This document shows positions 48,018 through 59,152 of a DNA stretch of 64,000 nt, in pieces. The first letter of the stretch is position 1. The number at the start of each line of letters is the position of its first letter. The stretch is from an uncultured Kiloniellaceae bacterium (GTDB lineage Bacteria; Pseudomonadota; Alphaproteobacteria; Kiloniellales; Kiloniellaceae), in NCBI GenBank assembly GCA_947493695.1, contig CANLSF010000004.1:186001-250000 (forward strand), written 5' to 3'. The position numbers and the translations under genes are program-made. Below the pieces are notes generated by a model. The model was given only the letters and a program-made list of their open reading frames with translations. It did not search any database and was not told the DNA's origin.

Positions 48018-48268
48018 GAACTCATCCCTTGTATTAAAGAATTTAAGTTGGGCACTGCCGGCGCATAGCTTAGCTATAAAAGTTGGCAGCCGGACCGAAA
48101 GTGGACGCCGAACCGTCGACCGGAGGTTGAGCTTGCCTGGCTCTGAAAAAATATTCTTGTGGAAGGCGTCCAGATCAAGTCGCCTCAGCTTTTCGCAGCG
48201 ATGCGGGCTGGTGAAGGTCAGGTAAAGAGTCTCCTTTTGTCGGGGCCAAGAGGTGATATATAGAGTCC

Positions 48269-49075
48269 ATGATCAGCTCTCCGCTTCTCAATCTTTCTGC
48301 TGTTGCCGCGCTGGTGCCGGTCGCGGTTGCTGCCTACCGGACTCCTTCGGAGCGTCCGGGGCTGGTATTCTGGGCGACAATGCTGGTTGCGGTCGCAGGG
48401 CCGACGGTTCTGGTCGTGCCTGAAATTATGAAGGCATCCTGGGATAGCGGGTTCAGTCTGGCCCTCTGGGTGACGATTGCCGTGAGCCTCTGGATTTTCG
48501 GCGCGGTGGCGCTGTTCACGCGCGAAGGATGGCGCCTGACGCCCTTGCTGCTGCCCTACCTGATCCTGCTTTCGCTCCTGGCTTTGGCCTGGAGTGGTGC
48601 ATCAAGCGCCACGGTCCTTGCCGCGGAAGCGGATTTCTGGCTGCGTTTCCACATCGTGTCTTCGGTTGGAACCTACGGACTTTGCACCATTGCCGCCACG
48701 GCAGGTGTCGCGGTTTATCTCAAAGAACGGGAGCTGAAGCGCAAGCAGACTTCGCGGCTCGGCCGCTTGCTGCCCTCTGTCGTGGATGCGGAGCGCCTGC
48801 AGCTCCGGTTACTCGCCTTTGCCGAGTTCGTTCTGTTTCTGGGGATTGTCAGTGGTATGGCGCGCGGATACCTGGTCGATGGTCATCTTTTGTCGCTGGA
48901 CCACAAAACACTCCTTGCCGTGCTCGCGTTCGCTCTGATCGGTGTTTTGCTGCTGGTCCAATGGCGAAGTGGCCTCTACGCCCGTCAGGCGGCCCGCGCC
49001 GTCCTGATTGCCTATCTGCTGCTGACACTTGCCTATCCAGGTGTGAAATTTATCTTGGATGTGGTCATCGCCTGA
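48269..49075 (+). CDS. CcsA/YpjD-like cytochrome c assembly family membrane protein
   Basis: 268 residues with eight or so hydrophobic segments. The central FHIVSSVGTYGLCTIAATAG, then VYLKERELKRK, fits the inner-membrane protein YpjD/HemX branch of the cytochrome c assembly (CcsA) family, which handles or regulates heme. Conserved His in RFHI and in VDGHLLSLDHKT may be ligands. No other cytochrome maturation genes nearby. Upstream of dusB by 188 bp. Confidence 0.85.
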   Translation: MISSPLLNLSAVAALVPVAVAAYRTPSERPGLVFWATMLVAVAGPTVLVVPEIMKASWDSGFSLALWVTIAVSLWIFGAVALFTREGWRLTPLLLPYLILLSLLALAWSGASSATVLAAEADFWLRFHIVSSVGTYGLCTIAATAGVAVYLKERELKRKQTSRLGRLLPSVVDAERLQLRLLAFAEFVLFLGIVSGMARGYLVDGHLLSLDHKTLLAVLAFALIGVLLLVQWRSGLYARQAARAVLIAYLLLTLAYPGVKFILDVVIA

Positions 49076-49263
49076 GGCCGGGTTGCCAGAACAGGCGATC
49101 ACTGCAGGCCTTTTTGCCTCCAAAAACTTCAGTCGAAAAGACTTTCCAGGCGTTACAGCTTCTGGGCGTTTTTGGAGTCTTTCTAATTTTTTTGGTTGCT
49201 TATTTCACGGAGGCAGGTAAAAAATGGCCTAGTGATTAGGCAAGATATGAAAGTGCCTAAATA

Positions 49264-50250
49264 ATGAGCATTATGCTGGATGATGTTGCTATTGAAGACC
49301 CGGTAATCCTCGCGCCGATGTCCGGCGTGACGGATATGCCCTTTCGGCGCCTCGTCAAACGTATGGGCGCGGGCCTTGTGGTTTCGGAGATGATCGCCAG
49401 TCAGGCCATGATCCGCGAGACCCGGGACTCCATGAAGATGTCGAGCAATTGCGCCGAGGAGTTCCCAATGGCGGTGCAGCTTGCCGGCTGTGACCCGGAA
49501 GTCATGGCGGAGGCCGCACGCCTGAACGAAGACCGTGGCGCGGCCATCATCGATATCAATTTCGGCTGCCCCGTTAAGAAGATCGTCAACAAGTTCGCCG
49601 GATCGGCCCTGATGCGCGAAGAGCGTCTGGCTGGTCAAATATTGGAAGCCGTGGTCAAAGCCGTATCGATCCCGGTCACGATGAAAATGCGCACCGGCTG
49701 GGATGATGACAACCGTAACGCCCCGACCTTTGCCCGGATCGCTGAAGAAAGCGGTATCCGCATGCTTACGGTTCACGGGCGCACCCGCTGCCAGATGTAT
49801 GCCGGCAAGGCGGATTGGGCTTTCGTGCGTCAGGTCAAGGAGGCGACGCGCCTGCCGGTGATCGTCAACGGCGATATCGAGTGCCTGGAAGATGTCACCG
49901 CTGCGCTGGAACAGTCCGGCGCGGATGGCGTGATGATCGGACGGGGTGCCTACGGACGGCCCTGGTTCCCTAACCAGGTGATCCAGTTCCTGCGAAGCGG
50001 TGAACGTCTGGCGGATCCGGATGTGGCAACGCGCCGGGATATCTTGCTCGAACACTATGAAATGCTGCTCGAACACTATGGAACGCGTACCGCGGTGCCT
50101 TTGGCGCGCAAGCATATCGCCTGGTACAGCAAGGGGCTGCACGGCAGTAATGAATTCAAGGTTGCCGTGAACCGCGAGAGCGATCCCGAGCAGGTGAAAG
50201 AACTGGTGCACAGCTTCTTCACCGCGCAGAGCGAGCGGGCGGCGGCGTAA
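49264..50250 (+). CDS. dusB: tRNA dihydrouridine synthase DusB
   Basis: FMN enzyme that reduces uridines in tRNA, 328 residues. Motifs: [29 protein letters not shown] with the catalytic Cys, [26 protein letters not shown] and [13 protein letters not shown]. Its TAA shares a base with the ntrB ATG (50250), so it is translated with ntrBC, as in many proteobacteria where dus precedes ntr or fis. Confidence 0.96.
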   Translation: MSIMLDDVAIEDPVILAPMSGVTDMPFRRLVKRMGAGLVVSEMIASQAMIRETRDSMKMSSNCAEEFPMAVQLAGCDPEVMAEAARLNEDRGAAIIDINFGCPVKKIVNKFAGSALMREERLAGQILEAVVKAVSIPVTMKMRTGWDDDNRNAPTFARIAEESGIRMLTVHGRTRCQMYAGKADWAFVRQVKEATRLPVIVNGDIECLEDVTAALEQSGADGVMIGRGAYGRPWFPNQVIQFLRSGERLADPDVATRRDILLEHYEMLLEHYGTRTAVPLARKHIAWYSKGLHGSNEFKVAVNRESDPEQVKELVHSFFTAQSERAAA

Positions 50251-51383
50251 TGGCAGGACTGCCAACGGAAAAATCACCCGGGGATGCGCGTAAGGCCTTC
50301 GTGAGCCCTGATCTTGATGCTGGTACGATCCTGAACGCGCTGGCGGAACCGATCTTCGTTGTCGATGAAGCGGGCTGCGTCTGCTACGCCAATCTGGCCG
50401 CTGAACAGTTCCTGGCCATGAGCGCGACAGCGCTGCTGGGACGGCGGCTCTCGGAGATTCTGCCGTCGGATAGCCCGATATTCTCATTGATCGATCATGT
50501 GCGTTTTGGCGGGCAATCGGTCTCGGAGTACGGCGTGACCATCGAGACTCCGAAAATCGGCTCTCATTTCGTCTCTCTTGAGGTCTCCGGGGTGACCGAT
50601 AGCCCCGGTGCTGTTGCGATTTCGATCCAGGAACGCTCCATCGCCCGCAAAATCGATCATCAACTGGTTCATCGCAACGCGGCGCGTTCGGTCACCGCAA
50701 TGGCGGCCATGCTGGCCCATGAAGTCAAAAACCCACTCTCCGGCATCCGCGGCGCAGCCCAACTGGTTGAACAGAATGCCGGTCCTGAAGACCAGGAGCT
50801 CACGCGACTGATCTGTGATGAAACCGATCGCATCGTCGCGCTGGTGCAAAAGATGGAGATGTTCTCCGACGAGCGTCCGCTCGAACGCGAAGCGGTAAAC
50901 ATTCACGAAGTCCTCGGGCATGTGCGTTTACTGGCGCAAAGCGGTTTTGCCCGGCATGTCCGTTTTATCGAGACCTACGATCCTTCTCTGCCGCCGGTTT
51001 ACGGGAACCGGGATCTTCTGATTCAGGTCCTGTTGAATCTGGTGAAAAACGCTGCCGAGGCTGTGCCTCAGGAGGGCGGAGAAATCGTTCTCGCGACCCG
51101 ATTCCAGCAGGGTGTGCGTTTGACGGTTCCGGGCAGCCGGGCCCGCGTTGAACTTCCACTGGCTGTGTCGGTTACCGATAACGGCGGCGGAATCCCTGAA
51201 GACCTTAAAGCTCACCTCTTTGATGCTTTTGTCAGTGCCAAGGCCGGTGGCACCGGGCTGGGACTTGCACTGGTTGCCAAGATTATCGGTGACCACGGCG
51301 GTGTGATCGAATTTCAGAGCGAGCCAAGAAAAACGGTGTTTCAAATGATGTTGCCACAGGCGCCTAAGGAGTTCCGGACATGA
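50250..51383 (+). CDS. ntrB: Nitrogen regulation sensor histidine kinase NtrB
   Basis: Cytoplasmic kinase of 377 residues that phosphorylates NtrC in low nitrogen under PII control. A PAS domain (about 25-130; [13 protein letters not shown]), the H-box [20 protein letters not shown], and ATPase boxes [21 protein letters not shown] and [12 protein letters not shown]. No transmembrane segments. It overlaps ntrC by 4 nt (ATGA). Confidence 0.95.
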   Translation: MAGLPTEKSPGDARKAFVSPDLDAGTILNALAEPIFVVDEAGCVCYANLAAEQFLAMSATALLGRRLSEILPSDSPIFSLIDHVRFGGQSVSEYGVTIETPKIGSHFVSLEVSGVTDSPGAVAISIQERSIARKIDHQLVHRNAARSVTAMAAMLAHEVKNPLSGIRGAAQLVEQNAGPEDQELTRLICDETDRIVALVQKMEMFSDERPLEREAVNIHEVLGHVRLLAQSGFARHVRFIETYDPSLPPVYGNRDLLIQVLLNLVKNAAEAVPQEGGEIVLATRFQQGVRLTVPGSRARVELPLAVSVTDNGGGIPEDLKAHLFDAFVSAKAGGTGLGLALVAKIIGDHGGVIEFQSEPRKTVFQMMLPQAPKEFRT

Positions 51384-52828
51384 TGCGAACCGGAAACATA
51401 CTCGTCGCGGACGACGATCGCGCAATTCGTACCGTGCTCTCTCAGGCATTGGGACGGCAGGGCCATACGGTACAGACAACCGGCACTGCCTCGACCTTGT
51501 GGCAGTGGGTGAACGACGGTGCCGGCGATCTGGTGATCACCGATGTGGTCATGCCGGATGAGAACGGTTTGGACCTGATCCCGCGCATTAAAAAACTGCG
51601 GCCCAATCTGCGGGTCATTGTGATGTCGGCTCAGAACACCCTTCTGACAGCGGTCAAAGCCACCGAGCGGGGCGCATTCGAATATCTGCCCAAGCCCTTT
51701 GATCTGCGCGAATTGCTGAGCGTAGTTGAGCGGGCGCTGTCCGAACCCAAAGGCGAGGCGGCGGATGCCGGTATGGACCCGCATCTGGAGGAAGAGCGCC
51801 TGCCGCTGATTGGGCGCTCACCGGCTATGCAGGAGATCTACCGGGTTCTGGCTCGCCTGATGGGAACCGACCTCACGGTCATGGTCTACGGCGAGTCCGG
51901 AACCGGCAAGGAACTGGTTTCCCGCGCTTTGCATGACTACGGCAAACGCCGACAGGGACCATTTGTCGCAATCAACATGGCGGCGATCCCGCGGGAGCTG
52001 ATCGAGAGCGAGCTCTTTGGTCATGAAAAAGGCGCCTTTACCGGCGCGGCAAACCGCTTTGTCGGTCGCTTCGAGCAGGCCGGTGGTGGTACGCTGTTTC
52101 TGGACGAAATCGGGGATATGCCGCTAGAGGCGCAAACCCGTCTGCTGCGCGTCTTGCAGGAAGGTGAATACACCACGGTTGGTGGCCGCACACCGATCAA
52201 GGCGGACGTTCGGATCGTAACTGCGACCCACAGGGACCTGCGCCAGATGGTCAGGCAGGGACTTTTCCGGGAGGACCTCTACTACCGTCTCAATGTGGTG
52301 CCGATCCGCTTGCCGCCGCTGCGCGAACGCAGCGAAGATATTCCCGAGCTGGTGCGACATTTCTTTACCCAGACCCAGGAAGAAGGACTGCCGGCCAAAT
52401 CCCTGGAGCAGGATGCACTGGATGACTTGAAGCGCTATCGCTGGCCGGGGAACGTCCGTGAACTGGAAAACGTTGTCCGGCGTCTGGTCGCCCTTTACAG
52501 CCAGGAGACCATTACCCGGGATATCGTTCGGGCGGAATTGAGCGACTCGCCCGCTGAAGAGGCTAATGGGGTGGCCAGCGATGAATCCCTTGGCGATGCC
52601 GTGGAACGCCATCTGCGTGAATACTTCGAGGCCCATGAAGACTCTCTTCCGGCCTCCGGTCTCTATGAACGGATCCTGCACGAAGTGGAGCGACCCCTGA
52701 TAGAATTGTCGCTTGCTGCGACCCGTGGTAACCAGATACGGGCAGCGAAACTTCTGGGGGTAAATCGGAATACCTTACGGAAAAAAATCAGAGATCTGGA
52801 CATTCAGGTGATTCGCGGCGTTAAGTAG
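51380..52828 (+). CDS. ntrC: Nitrogen regulation response regulator NtrC
   Basis: Sigma-54 activator of 482 residues. Receiver domain with D55 (phosphorylated) after DDD, an AAA+ domain with Walker A GESGTGKE (171-178), an intact GAFTGA loop (218-223) and [13 protein letters not shown], and a C-terminal Fis-type HTH ([20 protein letters not shown]). Contrast with NtrX below. Confidence 0.97.
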   Translation: MMRTGNILVADDDRAIRTVLSQALGRQGHTVQTTGTASTLWQWVNDGAGDLVITDVVMPDENGLDLIPRIKKLRPNLRVIVMSAQNTLLTAVKATERGAFEYLPKPFDLRELLSVVERALSEPKGEAADAGMDPHLEEERLPLIGRSPAMQEIYRVLARLMGTDLTVMVYGESGTGKELVSRALHDYGKRRQGPFVAINMAAIPRELIESELFGHEKGAFTGAANRFVGRFEQAGGGTLFLDEIGDMPLEAQTRLLRVLQEGEYTTVGGRTPIKADVRIVTATHRDLRQMVRQGLFREDLYYRLNVVPIRLPPLRERSEDIPELVRHFFTQTQEEGLPAKSLEQDALDDLKRYRWPGNVRELENVVRRLVALYSQETITRDIVRAELSDSPAEEANGVASDESLGDAVERHLREYFEAHEDSLPASGLYERILHEVERPLIELSLAATRGNQIRAAKLLGVNRNTLRKKIRDLDIQVIRGVK

Positions 52829-52888
52829 GGCAAGAATTCCAGGGCTTCAAAAACGGGTCCTTTCTGGAGCAATATCGCTCTTGACGGA

Positions 52889-55237
52889 ATGGCGGCAGAG
52901 TTGAGTACAGCAGCATCGCAAGACGACTCCGGAGCCCCGGAGGTGACCTCGGCAGAGGTCGGCGCAGCGTCCCCGGCAAGTGAGGGTGCAGAGACCGCTA
53001 CGGAAGCAGGCAAGACAGGCAGCGAAGCGGCGCATCAGAGTTGGGCGCAGCGTTTTACCCGTTGGGCGCATCGCCACAAACTTGAACGTAAAGTTGCGCT
53101 TTTCCTGCTGGTCGCTGCAATTGCCTCGGGGATAGCGACCTTCGCGGTTATGACCGACAGTCTTCCGGTCGCGCTGGATCCGCTCTCGGTCTTGCTGCTG
53201 CTCAATCTGGATCTAATCCTTCTTCTGGGCCTGAGTGCATTGGTCGCGCGCCGCCTTGTTATCATCTGGGTGGCGCGGCGGCGCGGAACGGCGGGGGCGC
53301 GACTGCATTCCCGGCTGGTGGGACTCTTCAGTCTCGTTGCAGTCACGCCCACTATCATTGTCGCAACCCTGTCTTTCTTTCTGCTCGATTTCGGGCTGCA
53401 GGGCTGGTTTAGCGAGCGGGTGAGCACGGCGGTTAAAGCGTCTTTCGCTGTCGCAAACGCCTATCTTGAAGAACATCGTCAGACGATCGGCGCTGACGTG
53501 ATTGCCATGGCCCAGGACATCAACCGCGAAGGCAGTGCCGTCGCTTATAATCCACAGCGCCTTAATCAGGTTCTGGGCGCGCAGGCCGCTTTGCGGTCCC
53601 TGACCGAAGCGATGATCGTCGATTCCTCCCAGCGTGTGATTGCGCGGGCCGGGTTCAGTCTCCTGCTGGATTTCGATCCGCAAGTGCCAGAGTGGGCTTT
53701 GCAGCGGGCGAGGGACGGGGAGATCGTGATCCTGACGTCGCCGACCGATGACCGGGTACGCGGACTGGTGCGCCTGGATATGATCAGCGATACCTATCTT
53801 TACGTCGGTCGCTTGATCGACCCCCGCGTGCTGGGCCATATCGACAGGACCCAGGGCGCGGTTCGTCTTTACGAAGAGCTCGAAGGCAAGAGATCCGGTC
53901 TGCAGCTCACCTTTACCGCGATCTTCGTCGTGATTGCGCTCATGTTACTGCTGGCGTCAATCTGGGTCGGTCTGGCCTTTGCCAATCAACTGACCATTCC
54001 GATCGGACGACTGATCGATGCTGCAGGACGGGTGAGTGAAGGCGACCTGACGGCGCGGGTTCCGGATCAGGATAATCGGGATGAAATCGGAACCCTGGGG
54101 CGTGCCTTCAACCGCATGACGGGGGAGATCCAGCGTCAGCAGGATGCTTTACTCGATGCGAACACCCAGCTTGATGAGCGCAGCCGTTTTATCGAGGCCG
54201 TGCTCGGCGGTGTTTCGGCCGGTGTACTGGGCCTCGACCGGGAGGGCGTTGTCACACTGGTCAACAGGGTTGCCAGCGAGTTGCTTGAGCAAAGTGTGGC
54301 CTCGATCCGCGGAACCCGTGTCGGTGAGCTTCTTCCGGATGTTCAGGATCTGGTTGATGCCGCCCGTAAACGGCCCCGGCGGCGCAGTGAGCGCCAGATC
54401 ACCCTGAGCCAGTCCGGCGGACGGATCTGCACCATGATGGTGCGTGTGGTTGCCGAGATGGATGAAGAGGGCGTCAATGGCTTCGTTGTTACCCTGGATG
54501 ATATCAGCGAGTTGATGTCGGCACAGCGCAAGGCCGCCTGGTCGGACGTCGCGCGCCGGATCGCTCATGAAATCAAGAATCCGCTGACTCCGATCCAGCT
54601 CTCTGCAGAGCGCCTCAAGCGTAAGTACCTGCGGGAGATCACCAGCGATCCGGATACCTTTGAAATCTGCACCGATACCATCGTGCGGCAGGTCGGCGAT
54701 ATCGGACGGATGGTCGATGAGTTCTCTTCCTTTGCCCGCATGCCGGCGCCGGTGGTCGAGAACGTCGATATCAAATACCTGACGGAGCAGGCGGTATTCC
54801 TGCAAAAAACCGCGCACCCCGAAATCAAGTATGAGATTGAGGCTGAAAGCGATGAAATGACAACCGGTTGCGACCGGCAGCAGATCAACCGGGTCCTCAC
54901 CAACCTGCTGCTGAACGCGGAGGAAGCGATCGAAGGACGTCAGGAGGAGGACGGCGACTTCGCCGCACGGATCAAGCTGCGTCTCCAGGATATGCCAGAG
55001 GGTCTGGTCATCGAGATTGAAGACAACGGCAAAGGTCTTCCCGAGGTCTCAAGAGACCGTCTGACCGAGCCTTATGTGACGACGCGCAAAAAAGGCACAG
55101 GTCTTGGGCTGGCGATTGTGAAGAAAATTATGGAAGATCATGGTGGCACGTTCGGTCTGCAGGATGCGACAGAGCAGGGCGCGGTTGCCCGGCTGGTTTT
55201 CCCGCGGATCGATGAAGCCACAACGATTGTGGGTTAA
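52889..55237 (+). CDS. ntrY: Nitrogen regulation sensor histidine kinase NtrY
   Basis: Membrane kinase of 782 residues. A Ser/Ala/Glu-rich N-terminal tail, helices at about 65-85, 95-115, 135-155 around a periplasmic loop, a further helix near 345-370, HAMP (about 372-425; RVSEGDLTARVPDQDN), PAS (about 440-540), H-box ARRIAHEIKNPLTPIQLSAE and ATPase motifs LTNLLLNAEEA and GTGLGLAIVKK. Pairs with NtrX 110 bp downstream in nitrogen and redox/envelope control. Confidence 0.95.
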   Translation: MAAELSTAASQDDSGAPEVTSAEVGAASPASEGAETATEAGKTGSEAAHQSWAQRFTRWAHRHKLERKVALFLLVAAIASGIATFAVMTDSLPVALDPLSVLLLLNLDLILLLGLSALVARRLVIIWVARRRGTAGARLHSRLVGLFSLVAVTPTIIVATLSFFLLDFGLQGWFSERVSTAVKASFAVANAYLEEHRQTIGADVIAMAQDINREGSAVAYNPQRLNQVLGAQAALRSLTEAMIVDSSQRVIARAGFSLLLDFDPQVPEWALQRARDGEIVILTSPTDDRVRGLVRLDMISDTYLYVGRLIDPRVLGHIDRTQGAVRLYEELEGKRSGLQLTFTAIFVVIALMLLLASIWVGLAFANQLTIPIGRLIDAAGRVSEGDLTARVPDQDNRDEIGTLGRAFNRMTGEIQRQQDALLDANTQLDERSRFIEAVLGGVSAGVLGLDREGVVTLVNRVASELLEQSVASIRGTRVGELLPDVQDLVDAARKRPRRRSERQITLSQSGGRICTMMVRVVAEMDEEGVNGFVVTLDDISELMSAQRKAAWSDVARRIAHEIKNPLTPIQLSAERLKRKYLREITSDPDTFEICTDTIVRQVGDIGRMVDEFSSFARMPAPVVENVDIKYLTEQAVFLQKTAHPEIKYEIEAESDEMTTGCDRQQINRVLTNLLLNAEEAIEGRQEEDGDFAARIKLRLQDMPEGLVIEIEDNGKGLPEVSRDRLTEPYVTTRKKGTGLGLAIVKKIMEDHGGTFGLQDATEQGAVARLVFPRIDEATTIVG

Positions 55238-55347
55238 GCTCGCAGATGTGGTTGTGCAGGGACTGCTGAACTAAATTCTTTTGACCCTGGGGGGCGATGC
55301 TCCTCATTCCTATGTAGTAGAGTCTGATAGCTGGGACATAACGACGA

Positions 55348-56736
55348 ATGGCGCGCGATATCTTGATTGTCGATGACGAAGCAGACATTCGTTTGCTTAT
55401 CACCGGCATTCTGTCAGATGAAGGGTACGAGACCCGCGACGCGAGCAACAGTGATGAGGCTCTGGAGGCCTTGCGGGCGCGGCGGCCTAATCTTGTGATC
55501 CTGGACATCTGGCTGGACAACAGCAAACTGGATGGCCTGCAGCTGCTTGAGGTAATCAAGAGCGAGCACCCGGGCGTCCCGGTCGTGATGATTTCCGGTC
55601 ATGGCACCATCGAGACCGCGGTCAAGGCGATCACCCGCGGCGCCTATGACTTTATCGAGAAACCCTTCAAGTCCGATCGCCTTCTGCTGATCATTGAGCG
55701 GGCCATCGAGGCTGCGCAGCTGCGCAGTGAGAATGAAGAGCTGAAACTGCGCGCCGGTGCGCAGTCCGAGCTCATAGGCGAGTCGACAGCCATAAACCAG
55801 CTGCGGCACGCAGTGACCAAGGTCGCCCCGACCGGCAGCCGGGTTCTTGTCACCGGACCTGCAGGTGCCGGTAAGGAGGTTGTCGCCCGCCTGATCCACG
55901 ATCTCTCCCGGCGCAACAATGCACCCTTTGTGGCACTGAACTGCGCGGCCATGCATCCGGACCGGCTTGAGACAGAGCTGTTCGGCAATGAAGCCGATGC
56001 GGAGGCCTCCGCCAGTCTGAAGGTCGGCACCTTCGAGCAGGCACACGGCGGCACTCTGATGCTGGACGAGGTTGCCGACATGCCCCTGGAAACCCAGGGC
56101 AAGATTGTCCGTGTCCTGCAGGAGCAGTCTTTCGAGCGCGTTGGCGGCAACCGGACCGTCGAAGTCGATGTCCGGGTCGTGGCCGCAACAAACCGGGATC
56201 TGCCGCAACTGATTTCCGAGGGCCGCTTTCGGGAAGACCTCTATTATCGTCTGAATGTGGTGCCGCTGGAAGTTCCGGCGTTACGTGACCGGCGTGAGGA
56301 TATCCCGGCGCTGGTGAAACACTTTATGGAGCGCGCCGCAAAATCGACGGGACTGCCCAGCCGGGAAGTTTCGGATGATGCGCTCGCAGCTCTCCAGGCC
56401 CATGAATGGCCCGGAAATGTGCGGCAACTGCGTAATGTGATCGACTGGATCCTGATCATGGCGGTCGGCGATCCACGCGAAGTCGTGCGGGCGGATATGC
56501 TGCCGACGGATATCAGTAAAGTTACGCCCAACAGCTTCGCCGAGGACAGCGAGTCGGAAATCATGGCTTTGCCGTTGCGCGACGCGCGTGAGATCTTTGA
56601 GCGAAAGTACCTTGAGGCTCAGGTGACGCGCTTTGGCGGAAATATATCGCGCACTGCATCTTTTGTTGGTATGGAACGCTCCGCATTGCATCGCAAGCTG
56701 CGTTCGCTGGGGATCACCTCCTCGGAGCGGCAGTAG
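55348..56736 (+). CDS. ntrX: Response regulator NtrX
   Basis: 462 residues: receiver domain with D53, AAA+ domain with Walker A GPAGAGKE (170-177) and GGTLMLDEVADMP, and a Fis-type HTH (NISRTASFVGMERSALHRKL). The GAFTGA loop is replaced by EADAEA near 216-221, so contact with sigma-54 is unlikely. Loss of this loop is known in some alphaproteobacterial NtrX proteins, which act without sigma-54. Confidence 0.95.
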   Translation: MARDILIVDDEADIRLLITGILSDEGYETRDASNSDEALEALRARRPNLVILDIWLDNSKLDGLQLLEVIKSEHPGVPVVMISGHGTIETAVKAITRGAYDFIEKPFKSDRLLLIIERAIEAAQLRSENEELKLRAGAQSELIGESTAINQLRHAVTKVAPTGSRVLVTGPAGAGKEVVARLIHDLSRRNNAPFVALNCAAMHPDRLETELFGNEADAEASASLKVGTFEQAHGGTLMLDEVADMPLETQGKIVRVLQEQSFERVGGNRTVEVDVRVVAATNRDLPQLISEGRFREDLYYRLNVVPLEVPALRDRREDIPALVKHFMERAAKSTGLPSREVSDDALAALQAHEWPGNVRQLRNVIDWILIMAVGDPREVVRADMLPTDISKVTPNSFAEDSESEIMALPLRDAREIFERKYLEAQVTRFGGNISRTASFVGMERSALHRKLRSLGITSSERQ

Positions 56737-56825
56737 CGGGTGCAGGGCTAAACCGGTGTATAGTGACCGGTGCGGAGTTCATACCAGGGAACATTCCTAC
56801 GCCTCCCTGGCGTAAAGGCGGGTAG

Positions 56826-58202
56826 ATGAAAGTTTTGATCTGTGGCGCGGGCCAGGTGGGCTTTAATATTGCGCGATACCTCTCGGGCGAAAATGCCGAT
56901 ATCACGGTGATTGACCAATCGCCGGAACTGATCCGCAAGATCTCCGACTCCCTTGATGTGAAGGGGCTCGTCGGTTTCGCGTCGCATCCTGACGTGCTCG
57001 AGCGCGCAGGGGCGCCGGATGCGGATATGGTGATCGCGGTGACCTACGCCGATGAGGTGAACATGGTCGCCTGTCAGATCTGCCACTCGATCTTCGAGGT
57101 TCCGACCAAAATCGCCCGGGTCCGGCATCAGAGCTATCTGGAACCCATGTGGTCGCATCTTTTCAGCCGCGACAACATGCCGATCGACGTGATCATTTCA
57201 CCGGAGATCGAGGTGGCCAGCGCCATTGAGCGGCGGCTTCAGGTGCCCGGCGCCTTTGACGTGCACCCACTCGCCGACGGCAAGGTCAGTATGATCGGGG
57301 TGCGCTGTACTTCAGAAACACCGATCCTCAACACGCCGCTGCGCCAGCTCACGGCCTTGTTTCCGGATCTGCACATCGTGATCGTGGGGATCTGGCGGGA
57401 CGGCAAGGGCTTCGTACCGACGCCGGATGACGATCTGCGGGATGGCGATGACGTTTATTTCGTTCTGGAACATTCCCATCTGTTGCGCTCTATGGCGGCT
57501 TTCGGCCATGAGGAGAAGGAGGCCCGCCGGGTTGTCATCATCGGCGGTGGCAACATCGGACTGAATCTGGCGCGGGCGGTTGAGACGAACCATCCCCAGG
57601 TTTCCATGAAGCTGATCGAGGTCGACAAGCGCCGCGCGGAGAAGGTGGCGCAGGAGCTCGAGCGGACCGTGGTCATTCACGGCAGTGCGCTGGATACGGA
57701 AATTCTGGAAGAGGCCAACATCATGGCCGCAGAGACTGTGGTTGCGGTCTCGAACGACGATGAGGTGAACATTCTGGCCTCGCTGCTGGCCAAACGCCAC
57801 GGCTGCCAGCGCGCGGTGACGCTGATCAATACCAATTCCTATACGCCGCTGATCGGCAGCCTGGGTATTGATACGGTGGTCAGCCCGCGCGCCATTACGG
57901 TTTCAACCATTCTACAGCATGTCCGCCGGGGCCGGATCCGATCCGTCCATTCCATCTCGGAAGGCTTTGGCGAAATCATCGAGGCCGAGGCGCTGGAGAC
58001 CTCAAGTCTGGTCGGGGTGCCGATCCGCGACGCCAATCTGCCCGATGGTGTGATTGTGGGCGCGATCGTGCGCGATGAGGAGGTCATCATTCCGCGCGGT
58101 GACACCATTGTGCGGGCCAATGATCTGGTGATCATCTTCGCCATGACCGAAGCCGTGAAAAAGATCGAAAAGCTTTTTGCGGTAAAGTTGGAATTTTTCT
58201 AA
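56826..58202 (+). CDS. trkA: Trk system potassium transporter TrkA
   Basis: Cytoplasmic NAD-binding regulator of K+ uptake through TrkH/TrkG, 458 residues. Two RCK units: N-terminal KVLICGAGQVGFNIARYLSG and second VVIIGGGNIGLNLARAVE, each with a following TrkA_C domain. The ntrX-trkA order is typical of alphaproteobacteria. trkH is not in the window. Confidence 0.96.
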   Translation: MKVLICGAGQVGFNIARYLSGENADITVIDQSPELIRKISDSLDVKGLVGFASHPDVLERAGAPDADMVIAVTYADEVNMVACQICHSIFEVPTKIARVRHQSYLEPMWSHLFSRDNMPIDVIISPEIEVASAIERRLQVPGAFDVHPLADGKVSMIGVRCTSETPILNTPLRQLTALFPDLHIVIVGIWRDGKGFVPTPDDDLRDGDDVYFVLEHSHLLRSMAAFGHEEKEARRVVIIGGGNIGLNLARAVETNHPQVSMKLIEVDKRRAEKVAQELERTVVIHGSALDTEILEEANIMAAETVVAVSNDDEVNILASLLAKRHGCQRAVTLINTNSYTPLIGSLGIDTVVSPRAITVSTILQHVRRGRIRSVHSISEGFGEIIEAEALETSSLVGVPIRDANLPDGVIVGAIVRDEEVIIPRGDTIVRANDLVIIFAMTEAVKKIEKLFAVKLEFF

Positions 58203-58288
58203 AAGAAACGCTGTCTCAAGCTGGATCTGTCGGGAAAGACGATCAGTTTAAGAGGCTTCTATGTGGTTTGAGCAAGGGAAAGAAATCG

Positions 58289-59152
58289 ATGCCGCGGCAA
58301 GCTTACGTTAATGGTCGTTATACCCCCCACAATGATGCCGCGGTGCATATCGAGGACCGGGGCTATCAGTTCGCCGACGGCGTCTATGAAGTCGTGCCGG
58401 TCTACAACGGCATTCTGGTAGATGAAGAACCCCATCTGGACCGGCTGGAACGTTCGCTTCGGGAACTGCAGATCGAGATGCCCATGTCACGGGCCGCAAT
58501 GAAGCTGGTTTCCCGGGAGCTGATGCGGCGTAACGGACTGTCGCGCGGCTTCGTCTATATGCAGATCACCCGCGGTGTGGCCCCGCGTGACCATAAGTTC
58601 CCGGCCAGTGCCAGCCCGGCGCTGGTCATGACGACGCGCCAGATGAAGCCCCACAGCCCTGATATGATCGAAAAGGGCGTGAAGGTGATAACCCTGCGCG
58701 ATATTCGCTGGGAACGCTGCGATATCAAGTCTGTATCGCTGCTTCCGAATATTCTGGGCAAACAGGCCGCTGCCGAGGCCGGGGCCTATGAGGCCTGGCA
58801 GATCGATGACGACGGCAATATCACCGAGGGAACCTCGGCCAACGCCTGGATCGTTACAGACAGCGACACAGTGGTCACCCGCCACGCCAATTCTGAGATC
58901 CTCAACGGAATCACCAGAGTTGCTTTGTTGGATCTGATCGAAAAGGAAGGCTTCAAACTGGAAGAGCGCGCGTTCAGTCTTGAAGAGGCGCGGACGGCCC
59001 GTGAGGCTTTCGTGACCTCAAGCTCTTCCTTTGTCATGCCGGTTACCCAGATCGACGATAATCCCGTCGGCAACGGTCATCCCGGAATACTGACCATGAA
59101 GCTGCGCGAGAGCTACATTGCCTACATGAACAGCCTGAAAGAAGCCGGGTGA
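58289..59152 (+). CDS. dat: D-amino acid aminotransferase
   Basis: PLP class IV transaminase, 287 residues from ATG 58289, chosen for the AAGGGAAAG ribosome binding site and the family-like start YVNGRYTPHNDAAVHIEDRG. Motifs: YQFADGVYEV, DIKSVSLLPNILGKQAAAE with the PLP Lys, EGTSANAWIV and the end SSFVMPVTQID. It makes D-alanine/D-glutamate for the wall or degrades D-amino acids. Overlaps the HAD gene by 4 nt. Confidence 0.92.
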   Translation: MPRQAYVNGRYTPHNDAAVHIEDRGYQFADGVYEVVPVYNGILVDEEPHLDRLERSLRELQIEMPMSRAAMKLVSRELMRRNGLSRGFVYMQITRGVAPRDHKFPASASPALVMTTRQMKPHSPDMIEKGVKVITLRDIRWERCDIKSVSLLPNILGKQAAAEAGAYEAWQIDDDGNITEGTSANAWIVTDSDTVVTRHANSEILNGITRVALLDLIEKEGFKLEERAFSLEEARTAREAFVTSSSSFVMPVTQIDDNPVGNGHPGILTMKLRESYIAYMNSLKEAG

